Positions 8,116 to 16,422 of a DNA stretch of 64,000 bases are shown in pieces; within the stretch, counting starts at the first letter, position 1, and the number at the start of each line of letters is the position of its first letter. Made by a program: the position numbers and the translations under genes. The notes under the pieces were generated by a model. It saw only the letters and a list, made by a program, of their open reading frames with translations, made no database searches and had not been told where the DNA came from. The stretch is from Pseudomonas lini (GTDB lineage Bacteria; Pseudomonadota; Gammaproteobacteria; Pseudomonadales; Pseudomonadaceae). The DNA lies in the NCBI RefSeq assembly GCF_030812475.1, contig NZ_JAUSSR010000005.1, positions 352,372 through 416,371 on the forward strand. The letters are read 5' to 3'.

Positions 8116-8834
8116 GCTTTCTTCACTCCAGAAACTGGCGACTTCGAACGGTCGCCCTTGACGATCAGGCGTGCCAGGGAGTCGGCCGCCTGCATGATGT
8201 CGTCGGTGACTGCCGCCCGGGCCGCTGCCCCATCGCGCGCGGCCAGGGCCTCGACGATGCGGTGGTGCGCTTCCATCGAGCGCTGCAGGTGCGCCCTGTC
8301 CGGTGCGACAAGCGCAAAGCAGGGGCCCATGTGCAGCCAGAAATTTTCCACGGCCGCGATGGTCAGCTCAGCCTTGGCCACCGCATAGATGCGCCGGTGG
8401 AAGGCAAAGTTGGTCCACAGATAACGGGCCACATCGACACTGTCGGCGGCTTGCTGCATCTGGTCGCACAGGTGACTGATGTCGTTGAGGTCGGCGTCCT
8501 TGAGCAGGATCACGGCCTTCTCGGCCAGCAAACCTTCGAGCGCCACCCGGGCGTCGCGGATTTCGCGCAGCCGTTCGGGGGTCATCATGCGCACACGCAG
8601 ACGGGAGGTTTCGGTGACTTCGAAGGCATTCTCGGCGCTGAGGCGGTTCAGCGCCTCGCGCACGGGCATCGGGCTGGAACCCAGCGCCTCGGCCAGACCG
8701 CGGATGGTCAGCTTCTGGCCCGGCTGGAAGCGGCCGCTCATCAGCGCTTCGCGGATCTGACGGTAGACCTGATCCTGCAGGGTATCGCGGGAAACCTGAC
8801 GCATGGTGGGCAGGAGGGTTGGGCGATCTGGCAT
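8112..8834 (-). CDS. GntR-family regulator, FCD (FadR) subgroup
   Basis: The N-terminal winged helix (LTIRGLAEALGSSPMPVREALNRL) is followed by an all-helical FCD ligand domain with metal-ligand-like histidines (NFAFHRRIY, MEAHHRIVEAL). The frame is open up to 8891, but the ATG at 8834 (MPDRPTLL) is the better start. It is the first gene of the operon and overlaps the SDR gene by four bases. FCD regulators usually repress their own operon and are released by an organic acid. A TGTGATCACA palindrome 40 bases upstream is a good operator candidate. Confidence 0.85.
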   Translation of the reverse strand: MPDRPTLLPTMRQVSRDTLQDQVYRQIREALMSGRFQPGQKLTIRGLAEALGSSPMPVREALNRLSAENAFEVTETSRLRVRMMTPERLREIRDARVALEGLLAEKAVILLKDADLNDISHLCDQMQQAADSVDVARYLWTNFAFHRRIYAVAKAELTIAAVENFWLHMGPCFALVAPDRAHLQRSMEAHHRIVEALAARDGAAARAAVTDDIMQAADSLARLIVKGDRSKSPVSGVKKA

Positions 8835-8873
8835 GAGTAATGGCTCACAGTGGACGTTGTTATGGGCCCAATA

Positions 8874-8883
8874 TGTGATCACA
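8874..8883. promoter_or_regulatory. Candidate operator of the GntR/FCD regulator
   Basis: TGTGATCACA is a perfect ten-base palindrome within an AT-rich stretch and sits 40 bases upstream of the regulator start. A second palindrome, CATATG, lies at 8889-8894. The form resembles FadR-type operators (short inverted repeat with a central GATC or N core). Confidence 0.45.
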
Positions 8884-8989
8884 AATAACATATGTCAAAT
8901 AATTTTTGGTTCGATACCATTGAGCTTCTTTTTCAATGCCTGATGCCGGATTGGCGATATGCTTGCCGGCTGATTCCGTTCGATGAAGC

Positions 8990-9685
8990 GTGGAGAATGA
9001 GTTGTCAAAGAAAAAGGACATGAGCCAATTACAGATTGATGGCGTTTTCTGCATCAGTCTCAGGGCGCGGACTGACCGCCGGGAGCTTTTGACCCGGGAG
9101 TTCGAAGGCAGTGGGCTGAACATCGAGTTTCTGATAGTGGACCGCGACAACGAGAGCCCCGAACGAGGCTGTTTCGACTCCCACATCAAATGCGCGAAAA
9201 TGGCCCTGGAGCGCAGCTATCGACGTATTCTGGTCCTCGAAGACGACGCAACCCTGGTGACATTCAAACAGGACCAGCTGCACCAGATAAATGCTTTCAT
9301 GAACAAGCAAGCACCTGGACTGTTCTACCTGGGAGCAAACCTGGGGAAAGTCTGGTTGACCTGGTACAGGGGAATAGCCCGAGTGCGTGCCAAAGGCACC
9401 CATGCCTACATTCTGTCCCGTAGCGCGTGCGAACAATTGCTGACACATGCCCCCTACACCGGTACCGCGATCGACAAGATTTACTCAAAGCATTTCAAAG
9501 CCTACATGGCCTTTCCCATGCTGAGCCAGCAACAGCCCGAAGAAGTCGTTGCAAGCGACGTCCTGGCGGCCAGATCGACAGACGGCACCTTCCCTGACGC
9601 GGCGTATTGGCGGGAGAACTGGCGCAGGCAATATGTCCAGGCATTCAAAAATCTTGGTAAGACCCTGTTGCTCCGGGACCTTTGA
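8990..9685 (+). CDS. Glycosyltransferase family 25-like protein (LPS sugar transferase)
   Basis: The protein has the GT25 pattern: an N-terminal VFCISLRARTDRRELL strand-loop, a central conserved acidic motif ILVLEDDATLV, and a later AYILSRSACEQLL helix. GT25 enzymes add galactose or a related sugar to lipooligosaccharide in the cytoplasm. The C-terminus is short and basic. The start is uncertain: GTG at 8990 is the longest, TTG at 9002 has GGAGA just before it, and ATG at 9020 is also in frame. It stands alone, and no LPS genes lie nearby. Confidence 0.7.
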   Translation: MENELSKKKDMSQLQIDGVFCISLRARTDRRELLTREFEGSGLNIEFLIVDRDNESPERGCFDSHIKCAKMALERSYRRILVLEDDATLVTFKQDQLHQINAFMNKQAPGLFYLGANLGKVWLTWYRGIARVRAKGTHAYILSRSACEQLLTHAPYTGTAIDKIYSKHFKAYMAFPMLSQQQPEEVVASDVLAARSTDGTFPDAAYWRENWRRQYVQAFKNLGKTLLLRDL

Positions 9686-9740
9686 GCCCCGTGGGAAATG
9701 GCGCCACCTGAAAAAACACGTCGATCTCCGGCACCAGAAA

Positions 9741-9765
9741 CACGGGCTCACTGATAGAGCCCGTG
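9741..9765. terminator. Hairpin between converging genes
   Basis: CACGGGCTC at 9741-9749 and GAGCCCGTG at 9757-9765 form a perfect nine-base stem. It lies between the glycosyltransferase and arsJ, which converge. On the minus strand the stem is followed by TTTCT, so it most likely terminates the ars operon; the plus-strand tail has no T run. Confidence 0.5.
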
Positions 9766-9783
9766 ATACTGGCTGCGACGAGC

Positions 9784-11013
9784 CTAGTGCGCGGCCAGCG
9801 ACGCCCGATGCCTGGGCAGGCCCAGGGAGATCAAGGCTGCGAGCAGGACGAACCCGCTCGATATCCATAAGCACACTCCCAGCCCGTACACCTGGTAGAC
9901 CCAGCCGGAGAGCACCGTGCCCATCAACCGCCCCAGGGCGTTCGACATGTAATAAAAACCCACATCCAGCGACACACCGTCTTTCATGGCGTAGGACACG
10001 ATCAGGTAGCTGTGCAACGAAGAATTCACCGCGAACAACGCACCAAAAATCATCAATCCGCCCAACAGCACCCCCTGTTGCGACAACCCGGTGTTCAGCC
10101 CGAGAGCGATTGCCGCAGGCAGGCCGACCAGTGCCAGCGCCCACAGAAACGCTGCACGACCATCCGGTACGTGCCCCCGTTTCTTTCCGGTGATATTGGG
10201 CGCGAAGGACTGCACGATGCCGTAGCCAATCACCCACGCCGCGAGGAAGCCACCAACCTTCCAGAAGTCCCAGCCGAACACGCTGCTCAGGTACACCGGC
10301 AACGCCACCACAAACCAGACATCCCGGGCACCGAACAGGAACATCCGCGCCGCCGAGAGGATATTGATCGCCCGGCTCTTGGACAGGATGTCGCGAAACC
10401 TGGGCTTGGCCTTCGCTTTGCCCAGGTCCTTTTTCAACAGGATCAAGCTGCTGATCCAGATCAGCGCCAGGACACCCGCCATGGCCAGCAAGGCGCCTGT
10501 GAAGCCGATCGTCGCCAGCAAGGCTCCGCCAAGAAAGAAGCCAACGCCCTTGAGTGCGTTTTTCGAGCCGGTGAGAATCGCCACCCACTGGTAGAGCTTG
10601 CCCTGCTGCCCATCCGGCACCAGAAGCTTGATCGAGCTTTTGGCACTCATCTTGTTCAAGTCCTTGGCAATCCCAGACAGCGCCTGCGCGCCCATCACCC
10701 AGGGGATCGTCAGCCAGGCCACTGGCACTGTCAGCATCAACAACGCCGCGACTTGCATCCCCAGCCCGATGTTCATGGTCCGGTTCAGTCCCAGCCGGGC
10801 GCCAAGGTAACCACCCACCAGGTTGGTGATCACGCCAAAGAGTTCGTAGAACAGAAACAACGCAGCGATTTGCAACGGGCTGTAGCCCAACGCGTGAAAG
10901 TGCAGCACCACCAACATGCGCAAGGCACCGTCGGTGAGGGTGAAGGCCCAGTAATTGCCCGTCACGAGCAGGTACTGCCGCACTGGCGGAGCGAGGGCTG
11001 ACAACGCTTTCAT
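9784..11013 (-). CDS. arsJ: ArsJ, organoarsenical MFS efflux permease
   Basis: This 409-residue MFS protein has about twelve hydrophobic segments and the characteristic opening YWAFTLTDGALRMLVVLHFH, which I recognise from ArsJ. ArsJ exports 1-arseno-3-phosphoglycerate, the unstable product that the adjacent GAPDH makes from arsenate and glyceraldehyde 3-phosphate; outside the cell it breaks down to arsenate, giving arsenate resistance without reduction. The gene lies nine bases after the GAPDH gene in an arsR-led operon. arsB, arsC and arsH are absent nearby, so this is a minimal ArsJ-type arsenate system. Confidence 0.93.
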   Translation of the reverse strand: MKALSALAPPVRQYLLVTGNYWAFTLTDGALRMLVVLHFHALGYSPLQIAALFLFYELFGVITNLVGGYLGARLGLNRTMNIGLGMQVAALLMLTVPVAWLTIPWVMGAQALSGIAKDLNKMSAKSSIKLLVPDGQQGKLYQWVAILTGSKNALKGVGFFLGGALLATIGFTGALLAMAGVLALIWISSLILLKKDLGKAKAKPRFRDILSKSRAINILSAARMFLFGARDVWFVVALPVYLSSVFGWDFWKVGGFLAAWVIGYGIVQSFAPNITGKKRGHVPDGRAAFLWALALVGLPAAIALGLNTGLSQQGVLLGGLMIFGALFAVNSSLHSYLIVSYAMKDGVSLDVGFYYMSNALGRLMGTVLSGWVYQVYGLGVCLWISSGFVLLAALISLGLPRHRASLAAH

Positions 11014-11022
11014 GATTGCTCC

Positions 11023-12027
11023 CTAGACGGCCAGACCGACCATCCGGGCCAGTTCGACAGTGCGATTGGCGTAGCCCCACTCATTGTCGTACCAGGCATA
11101 GATTTTGACCTGGGTACCGTTGATGACCATCGTCGACAGCGCATCGATGATCGATGAGCGCGGGTCGGTACGGTAGTCGATGGACACCAGTGGCCGCTCC
11201 TCGAAACCGAGGATGTCCTTGAGCTCATTCTCGGAAGCGTTCTTGAGGAATTGATTGACCTCTTCGACCGTGGTGGCCCGCTCGACTTCAAAGACGCAGT
11301 CCGTCAGCGAAGCGTTGGCCAGCGGCACGCGTACGGCATGACCATTGAGCCGCCCACGCAGCTCAGGGAAAATTTCGGCGATGGCGGTGGCCGACCCGGT
11401 GCTGGTCGGAATCAGGCTCATCCCCGAAGCACGCGCCCGGCGCAGATCCTTGTGCGGCTGATCGAGAATGCTTTGGGTGTTGGTCAGGTCGTGGATCGTG
11501 GTAATGGAGCCGTGGCGGATGCCCAGCTTTTCGTGGATCACTTTGACGACTGGCGCCAGGCAATTGGTGGTGCATGACGCCGCCGTGACGATGCGATGTT
11601 GCGCCGCATCGAACAGCTGATGATTGACCCCCATGACGATGTTCAACGCGCCTTTCTCCTTCACCGGGGCGCTGACCACCACACGCTTTACGCCCTGGTC
11701 GAGGTAAGCCTGAAGCACCGCGACGGTCTTCATCTTGCCGCTGGCTTCAATCACCAGATCGCAGCCCGACCAATCGGTGTCGGCAATCGCCTTGTTGGCC
11801 GTGACCTTGATGTGTTTGCCGTCGATGACGATGCTGTCGCCTGCGCAATCGGCCTGATAATTCCACCGACCATGCACCGAGTCGAAGTTCAGCAGATGTG
11901 CATGGGTCGCCGCGTCACCCGCCGGATCGTTGATCTGCACGAATTCAAACTCTGGCCAACGCCAGGCGGCGCGCAGAGCGAGGCGGCCGATCCGGCCGAA
12001 ACCATTGATGCCAACTTTGATCGTCAT
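11023..12027 (-). CDS. ArsJ-associated glyceraldehyde-3-phosphate dehydrogenase
   Basis: This is a full-length 334-residue type I GAPDH with the NAD-binding opening [15 protein letters not shown], the catalytic [10 protein letters not shown] loop and the C-terminal [11 protein letters not shown]. The frame is open further upstream, but [10 protein letters not shown] at 12027 is the normal start. Placement between arsR and arsJ identifies it as the arsenic-linked paralogue, which uses arsenate in place of phosphate to form 1-arseno-3-phosphoglycerate for export. It should be under ArsR control and is probably not the housekeeping enzyme. Confidence 0.92.
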   Translation of the reverse strand: MTIKVGINGFGRIGRLALRAAWRWPEFEFVQINDPAGDAATHAHLLNFDSVHGRWNYQADCAGDSIVIDGKHIKVTANKAIADTDWSGCDLVIEASGKMKTVAVLQAYLDQGVKRVVVSAPVKEKGALNIVMGVNHQLFDAAQHRIVTAASCTTNCLAPVVKVIHEKLGIRHGSITTIHDLTNTQSILDQPHKDLRRARASGMSLIPTSTGSATAIAEIFPELRGRLNGHAVRVPLANASLTDCVFEVERATTVEEVNQFLKNASENELKDILGFEERPLVSIDYRTDPRSSIIDALSTMVINGTQVKIYAWYDNEWGYANRTVELARMVGLAV

Positions 12028-12079
12028 GTTGTTGTGCTCTGTATCGGTGAAACAGGGTTTTTGTCCGCGCAATGGCGCG

Positions 12080-12442
12080 CTAGCTTTCACAGCAGGCGAG
12101 TGCCCGTTCAGGGCGGTCGCCCATTTCATCGAGGCGCCTGGCGTCAGGGCTCAACCAATGCTTGTTGCTTTCGAGCACAGTGGTCAGCACTTGATGTACC
12201 CAATCCGGGAGATGTGGGTGCAGTCGGTAATACACCCATTGGCCTTGGCGACGGTCCGACAACAGGCCGCAACCGCGCAGCTGCGCGAGGTGCCTGGAGA
12301 CTTTTGGCTGACTCTCATTCAACGCGCAGGTCAGCTCGCACACACATAACTCGCCTTCCCGGGTGATGAGCATCATCGTGCGGACCCGCGTGTGGTCAGC
12401 CAGGCATTTGAAAACAGTGGTCGGAGTCAGCTGCTCAGCCAT
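12080..12442 (-). CDS. arsR: ArsR-family arsenic-responsive repressor
   Basis: This 120-residue winged-helix repressor has a cysteine-rich segment at residues 33-39 (ELCVCELTC), the arsenite-binding site type found in classical ArsR. The recognition helix is in [18 protein letters not shown] second pair of cysteines lies near the C-terminus (ACCES). It leads the arsR-GAPDH-arsJ operon, 52 bases before the GAPDH start. It should repress the operon until arsenite binds. Confidence 0.92.
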   Translation of the reverse strand: MAEQLTPTTVFKCLADHTRVRTMMLITREGELCVCELTCALNESQPKVSRHLAQLRGCGLLSDRRQGQWVYYRLHPHLPDWVHQVLTTVLESNKHWLSPDARRLDEMGDRPERALACCES

Positions 12443-12826
12443 ATGGTTTTCTCAGTGTTTGATGTTGACCAAAGCGAACATGGCGCCTGCAGCGTTGGCG
12501 GTACGGACGGATAGGACGCGCGCATTGCCGGACAGCGTGAAGCCTCTACGTATATGCGATTTATCGAATATATGTTTTTCCGAATATGAGATCAAGGACT
12601 GGCGCAGATTAATCATCAACGGGGATTCCAGGTTGGCCTTGGCAAATCCGAACAGTCTCAGGTAACCCACCCTGCTCCTTCCATAGGATGCTTGGATCAG
12701 GAAGCCAAAATCGAAACCCGGCTGTTGGAACACACAACAGCCAAACCTCCCATGAGTTGTCCCGATCGTTATAGGGCTCACCCTTGTGCAAGTGCGATAG
12801 TGCAAAAAACGAAGGGACTGGCTTCC
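12443..12826. other. Intergenic region upstream of arsR
   Basis: I see no convincing gene in this 384-base gap. It must carry the arsR promoter on the minus strand and whatever drives the broken oxidoreductase on the plus strand. An AT-rich segment with an inverted repeat lies at 12553-12572. Confidence 0.5.
12553..12572. promoter_or_regulatory. Candidate ArsR operator
   Basis: ATATGCGAT and ATCGAATAT flank two T's, an inverted repeat with nine-base arms and one mismatch. It lies 111 bases upstream of the arsR start in the only AT-rich part of the gap. A related half-site (CGAATATGAG) follows at 12582. ArsR operators are short imperfect AT-rich inverted repeats. Confidence 0.4.
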
Positions 12827-13246
12827 ATGTACAGAAATACCTCCACCCCGGCTGACGACAATGGCTGCGGCTGGTTTCACCTCAGCCCGCCGCGTGACGT
12901 CCGTCCTGGTCACAGCGGCCGTACCAAGGCGCGCTGGGTCGTTTTAGGCGCAGGCTTCACCGGCCTCGCCGCCGCACGCCAGCTGGCGCTGAAATTCCCC
13001 CGGGACGAGATCGTGCTGATCGAGGGGCAACAGGTCGGCTTCGGGGCCTCGGGACGTAATTCCGGCTTTGCCATTGACCTGCCCCACGACATCGGCGCCC
13101 ATGACTACATCGGCGACCCGGCCACGGCGCGGATGAACCTCAAGCTCAATCATTTCGCCCAGTCGATGATCCGTACGCTGGTCGCGCAATACGGCATCGA
13201 CTGCCAGATCCGCGCGGACGGCAAATACCAGGCCGCCGTGGAATGA
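12827..13246 (+). pseudogene. FAD-dependent amino-acid/amine oxidoreductase (DAO family), N-terminal remnant
   Basis: The product opens with a polar leader, then a clear dinucleotide-binding motif WVVLGAGFTGLAAARQLAL, the acidic end of strand two (IVLIEG) and the DAO-family segment FGASGRNSGFAID. Homology stops at about residue 139 (KYQAAVE), where intact members continue for another 270 residues with the substrate and second FAD-binding parts. The stop at 13244-13246 comes from fusion to a different gene. The ATG at 12827 has GAAGGGA upstream. The remaining fragment cannot form an active enzyme. Confidence 0.82.
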
Positions 13247-13887
13247 TCTCGCTGGCGCTGACCGGGCGAGACATCGTCGATGTCGATTACTGCCACGCTC
13301 ATGGCATCGAAGTCACCAGCGTGCCCGGCTACGCCGCCAATACCGTGGCCGAGCATAGCCTGGCGATGATCCTGGAACTGTTCCGTCGCCCGGCGGCGTT
13401 CACCCGGCTGATGCGCCAGGTGAGCACCGGCGAGGCGCCGTACCAGAACATCTACTTCAACCATCGCATTCGGGATGTGCGTGACAAGCAGTTGGCGATT
13501 ATCGGCAGCGGGCCGATCGCCATGCGACTGGCGCACCTGGCACGCGCCTTTGGCATGCAGGTACTGTTCGAGGACCGGGGTGGCAAGCGCCCCGGACCCG
13601 ACTGCCGGCCGCTGAATGACCTGCTCAAGCACTGCGATGTGTTGTCGATCAACTGCCCGTTGACACCGCAGACGCACAACCTCATTGATGTCGAACAATT
13701 GGCGTTGATGAAGCCGGATGCGGTGGTGGTGAACACCGGTCGTGGCGGGGTGATCAATGAAGCGGCGCTGATCGATGCCCTGCAGAACAATCGACTGGGC
13801 GGCGGATTCACTTCCGCCGTCCAGTATCTCCAGCGCTCGCTTGCCCTGAGTCAACTTGAAGTAGCCAGCCCAACCGCGACTTATTGA
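13243..13887 (+). pseudogene. D-2-hydroxyacid dehydrogenase, internal fragment lacking both ends
   Basis: The frame encodes the middle of a D-isomer-specific 2-hydroxyacid dehydrogenase: IEVTSVPGYAANTVAEHSLA, a degenerate Rossmann GSGPIAMRLAHLARAFG (the usual GxGxIG is altered to GSGPIA), then CPLTPQTHNLID and VVNTGRGGVINEAALIDAL. The first about 70 residues are missing, and after NNRLGG the expected GLDVFE region with the catalytic Glu and His is replaced by about 27 unrelated residues. Its apparent ATG overlaps the stop of the preceding fragment (ATGA), a by-product of the junction. It should be inactive. Confidence 0.82.
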
Positions 13888-14225
13888 CTGACAGGTTGGG
13901 ATAACTCAGTCTTTTGAGAATGCTTCTTCAACCCTGCTGGCGAAAGCACCTCTCCTCCTACGAACAACAGACCAACAAGCCCGGCCATGCTCATGGATGC
14001 TTTTGAGGCAGTCGCAGCTTGGAGAAAATCAGGGGAAAAGGTTGCGCCAACCATCAAGCAGAATGGGAACACTGAAGCGCCATTCAGCAGCGACATGACC
14101 GAGTCAGTGGTGGTAATTTTCTTTCGGCAATGCCATTGCTGGCCGAAACTGATCAGGACGCAGAAGGCTGCAACAATGAGAGTGATTCCATCACTGCTGA
14201 AATCAATACCGAGAACGGTTAGCAC
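13881..14225 (-). CDS. Small membrane protein, unknown (114 aa)
   Basis: The sequence has about three hydrophobic segments (ITLIVAAFCVLISFG, VFPFCLMVGATFSPDFLQAA and MAGLVGLLFVGGEVL) and a polar C-terminal tail. The start is a GTG directly adjoining the TAG stop of the upstream small gene, with no clear Shine-Dalgarno site, so translation would depend on coupling. It follows a two-helix membrane peptide on the same strand. The pairing of two short membrane proteins recalls holin-like or immunity gene pairs, but I see no diagnostic motif and do not assign a function. Confidence 0.5.
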   Translation of the reverse strand: MLTVLGIDFSSDGITLIVAAFCVLISFGQQWHCRKKITTTDSVMSLLNGASVFPFCLMVGATFSPDFLQAATASKASMSMAGLVGLLFVGGEVLSPAGLKKHSQKTELSQPVSQ

Positions 14226-14393
14226 CTATGCGAGGGCTAAAATCTTAACTGCCGCCAAGGCACCGCCAGCACCAAGCACGCCAGCCAATACTTCACCTGC
14301 AGCACTCACACCAAAAAATGCATTCGCGACTGCGACTCCCAGCAGGGCACCAGACAGTACAAGACGTAGCGCTTTGAGGTTGTAAATTCTCAT
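14226..14393 (-). CDS. Small Gly/Ala-rich membrane peptide (55 aa)
   Basis: This 55-residue peptide begins with a basic MRIYNLKALRL and continues with two Gly/Ala-rich hydrophobic segments, LSGALLGVAVANAFFG and VLAGVLGAGGALAAVKILAL. The ATG at 14393 has AGGAAGGGAT upstream, a better start than the longer open frame. The stop directly touches the start of the next gene. Family unknown; such glycine-zipper-like peptides can oligomerise in membranes. Confidence 0.5.
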   Translation of the reverse strand: MRIYNLKALRLVLSGALLGVAVANAFFGVSAAGEVLAGVLGAGGALAAVKILALA

Positions 14394-15012
14394 GAGTGAT
14401 CCCTTCCTGGGTGAGCTTCTTATGGGTTTCGAGCACCAGACTAGTTTGCTACCAGTGACTGAAGGGCCCAAATAGGTGACCTATCCTCGCTCCAATTATG
14501 AGCAAGGGTAGTACCACGTGTAAACGGATTATGAGCAGTATTGCTCCCCTAGAACGGCGGTAGCCGACCGATTACGGGAGAAAAATCAATGTCGAACACG
14601 CAGCTTTTAACCTGTACCAACCACGGTAAAGTCTCCGCTCCCGCCGATAAAAGCCACCTGCTTCCCCGCAACGGTGGTGCGGCCGTGCTTTATCGAGTGT
14701 TCCAACCTGCTTATCGAGATGCCGACGCGCAGTAACAACCGCGTAAACAGGCTACGCAGTGGTTCGAGGTTGAGTTGAGCGAGAGCAGAGGCCAAAATCA
14801 TTCGCAGATTTTGACCAAAGAGCGGATCGGCGTATGTAAGGCATTTCCTTAAAAGTAGTCGGATTGTTCTGTGAGACTCTGGTCGCTTCAAGTGAAACCG
14901 ATCACGAGCGCCTGAAGCTGTTGGGGATTGAGTTCAAGCTGCGAACCGTGCCGATTGATCCGGCCAGACGAATCGGCCTTGGTGCAGGCGGCGCACAGTC
15001 AGTGTTCAAGGC
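14394..15012. other. Intergenic region with only weak coding signals
   Basis: I see no firm gene here. A 48-codon frame at 14589-14735 (plus) has GGGAGA six bases before its ATG but no recognisable content. A second open frame, 14840-15028 (plus), has no start codon yet reads like a protein tail (HERLKLLGIEFKLRTVPIDP then ARRIGLGAGG), suggesting a gene remnant. The decamer ATTATGAGCA occurs twice, near 14496 and 14531. No tRNA-like or terminator structure is obvious. Confidence 0.4.
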
Positions 15013-15222
15013 TCAGTCGTCTCTATGATCACGATCACGATCATGCCGCTGATTATAATCACGACGATCGTATCGATCATTCCCATGATCATCATGACCC
15101 CGTTCGTAGCCACGGTCCTGGTGGCCCCGATGATGCCTATCTCCACCGTCACGGTGATGCCCGCAACCGGCAAGCAGGATAGAGCCTGATACAGCTAAGA
15201 AAATCATTACTGCGCGCTTCAT
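15013..15222 (-). CDS. Small His/Asp/Arg-rich lipoprotein
   Basis: The 69-residue protein has a lipoprotein signal peptide (MKRAVMIFLAVSGSILLAGC) with the lipobox LAGC and Cys at position 20. The mature part is almost entirely His, Asp, Arg, Gly and Tyr (for example DRHHRGHQDRGYERGHDDHG). It should be anchored in the outer or inner membrane facing the periplasm. The composition suggests metal or polyanion binding, though none is shown. Similar short charged lipoproteins are common in Pseudomonas. The coding region contains many GATC sites simply because of Asp/His codons. Confidence 0.7.
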   Translation of the reverse strand: MKRAVMIFLAVSGSILLAGCGHHRDGGDRHHRGHQDRGYERGHDDHGNDRYDRRDYNQRHDRDRDHRDD

Positions 15223-15362
15223 CTGAAAGTCCCGATGGAAAAATTCAGTGCTATGACCATGAATTAACTCAATGATTCATCGGTGAAAATAAGTTCCAAC
15301 CTGAACTAACAACGCCCCTTCCCCGCCTTTATCCGTTCCTTTCTGCAATTCAACACCCGGCC

Positions 15363-16253
15363 CTACTGCGGCCACTGTTCAAGCAATATTGAAACGAACT
15401 TTTCCGCTGCCGGGGAAAGTGAAGCGCCTCGTCGGTAAACAAGCCCTAACGAGCGATTGACCACAGGGTCGATGAGCGGAACGCTGACCAATGTCGGGTG
15501 ATCGACGGCGGGCATGGCCAGGCTTGGCATTGCCGATACCCCAAGGCCTGCTTCGACCAATCCTAATGACGTGGAAAGATGCTGAACTTCATAGAACCAC
15601 TGCGGACGCCAGCTCAGGCCTGAAAGCGCATGGTCCAGCAGCATGCGGTTGCCGCTCAGCCGACCGACCCCGATCAGCCGATAGTCGCTGAGTTCGGACC
15701 AGCTTACCGAGCTGCGTTCGGCCAACTCGTGGTCTCGCCGACAAGCGAGGACAAAGGGTTCATTGACCAAGGGTACGAACTCGATGTCGGGATGCTGGCC
15801 GCTCATCATGTTGATACCGAAATCGGCTTCTCCGCGTAGCACAGCCTCCAGACCTTCATTGGCACTCAGATCGAGCAATCGGATGCGGATCTTCGGATAG
15901 CGTTCGTTGTAGATGCGAATCACCGAAGGCAGGAAGTAAAACGCCGCGGTGGGTATGCAAGCGAGCGTTACCCGACCGATTTGCCGTTCCGCCAATTCAC
16001 GGATGTTGAGAATGGAGTCGTCGAAGTCATCCAGCAACCGCCGGGCCTTGGGTAGAAAATCCCGTCCGACACTGGTCAGGCTGACCTTGCGCGTCGTTCG
16101 ATCGAGCAGCGCAGTACCCAGCCCTTCCTCGAGTTTTTTGATCCGCCGGCTTAAGGCGGGCTGAGACAGATGCAGCGCTTCCGCGGCTTCATGAAAGCTG
16201 CCCACCTCCGCAATTTTCACAAAGGATCTGATGTCTTGAAGCTCATATTCCAT
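15363..16253 (-). CDS. LysR-family transcriptional regulator
   Basis: The protein is about 296 residues, a normal length. The N-terminal helix-turn-helix (FHEAAEALHLSQPALSRRIKKLEEGLG) is followed by a full LysR substrate domain. The frame is open to 16370, but MEYELQDIRSFVKI at 16253 is the standard start. It reads divergently from the galD-dctA-citMHS-oprD genes and most likely activates them in response to a tri- or dicarboxylic acid. The shared 170-base region contains a strong inverted repeat at 16368-16415. Confidence 0.88.
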   Translation of the reverse strand: MEYELQDIRSFVKIAEVGSFHEAAEALHLSQPALSRRIKKLEEGLGTALLDRTTRKVSLTSVGRDFLPKARRLLDDFDDSILNIRELAERQIGRVTLACIPTAAFYFLPSVIRIYNERYPKIRIRLLDLSANEGLEAVLRGEADFGINMMSGQHPDIEFVPLVNEPFVLACRRDHELAERSSVSWSELSDYRLIGVGRLSGNRMLLDHALSGLSWRPQWFYEVQHLSTSLGLVEAGLGVSAMPSLAMPAVDHPTLVSVPLIDPVVNRSLGLVYRRGASLSPAAEKFVSILLEQWPQ

Positions 16254-16367
16254 GTTCGTCTCACCCAGGAAGTGCAGAGATACGGCCTCGGCGCAGCTTA
16301 AATGATTAATTCGTAGAGTGGAATAATAGCGCCAATATTTGCATTGGAAACACCAGTGCTTCCCTGT

Positions 16368-16415
16368 CACTCTTGTTTACAAGACATCAATCAGCCCGAT
16401 TGATTAACAAGAGTG
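16368..16415. promoter_or_regulatory. Long inverted repeat overlapping the galD translation start region
   Basis: CACTCTTGTT at 16368-16377 and AACAAGAGTG at 16406-16415 are perfect ten-base arms. Directly inside the right arm, TGATT at 16401-16405 pairs with AATCA at 16389-16393. It ends only seven bases before the probable galD ATG. It may be an operator for the divergent LysR protein or an mRNA hairpin that hides the galD ribosome-binding site. Confidence 0.55.
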
Positions 16416-16422
16416 AGTGGCC

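Noticed and set aside
9741..9765. REP-like element
   Set aside because: The stem is single, not part of a repeated family in the window, and fits a terminator between converging genes better.
12452..12913. Minus-strand frame of 153 codons upstream of arsR
   Set aside because: It overlaps the arsR promoter region and the start of the oxidoreductase remnant, has no ribosome-binding site and no recognisable content.
13243..13246. ATGA overlap read as translational coupling of two real genes
   Set aside because: Both partners are truncated at this exact point, so the overlap is a deletion junction, not an evolved operon feature.
15013..15100. Cluster of GATC sites that could be a Dam or replication-related element
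   Set aside because: The sites follow from repeated Asp, His and Arg codons of the lipoprotein gene, and no DnaA boxes or partition genes are near.
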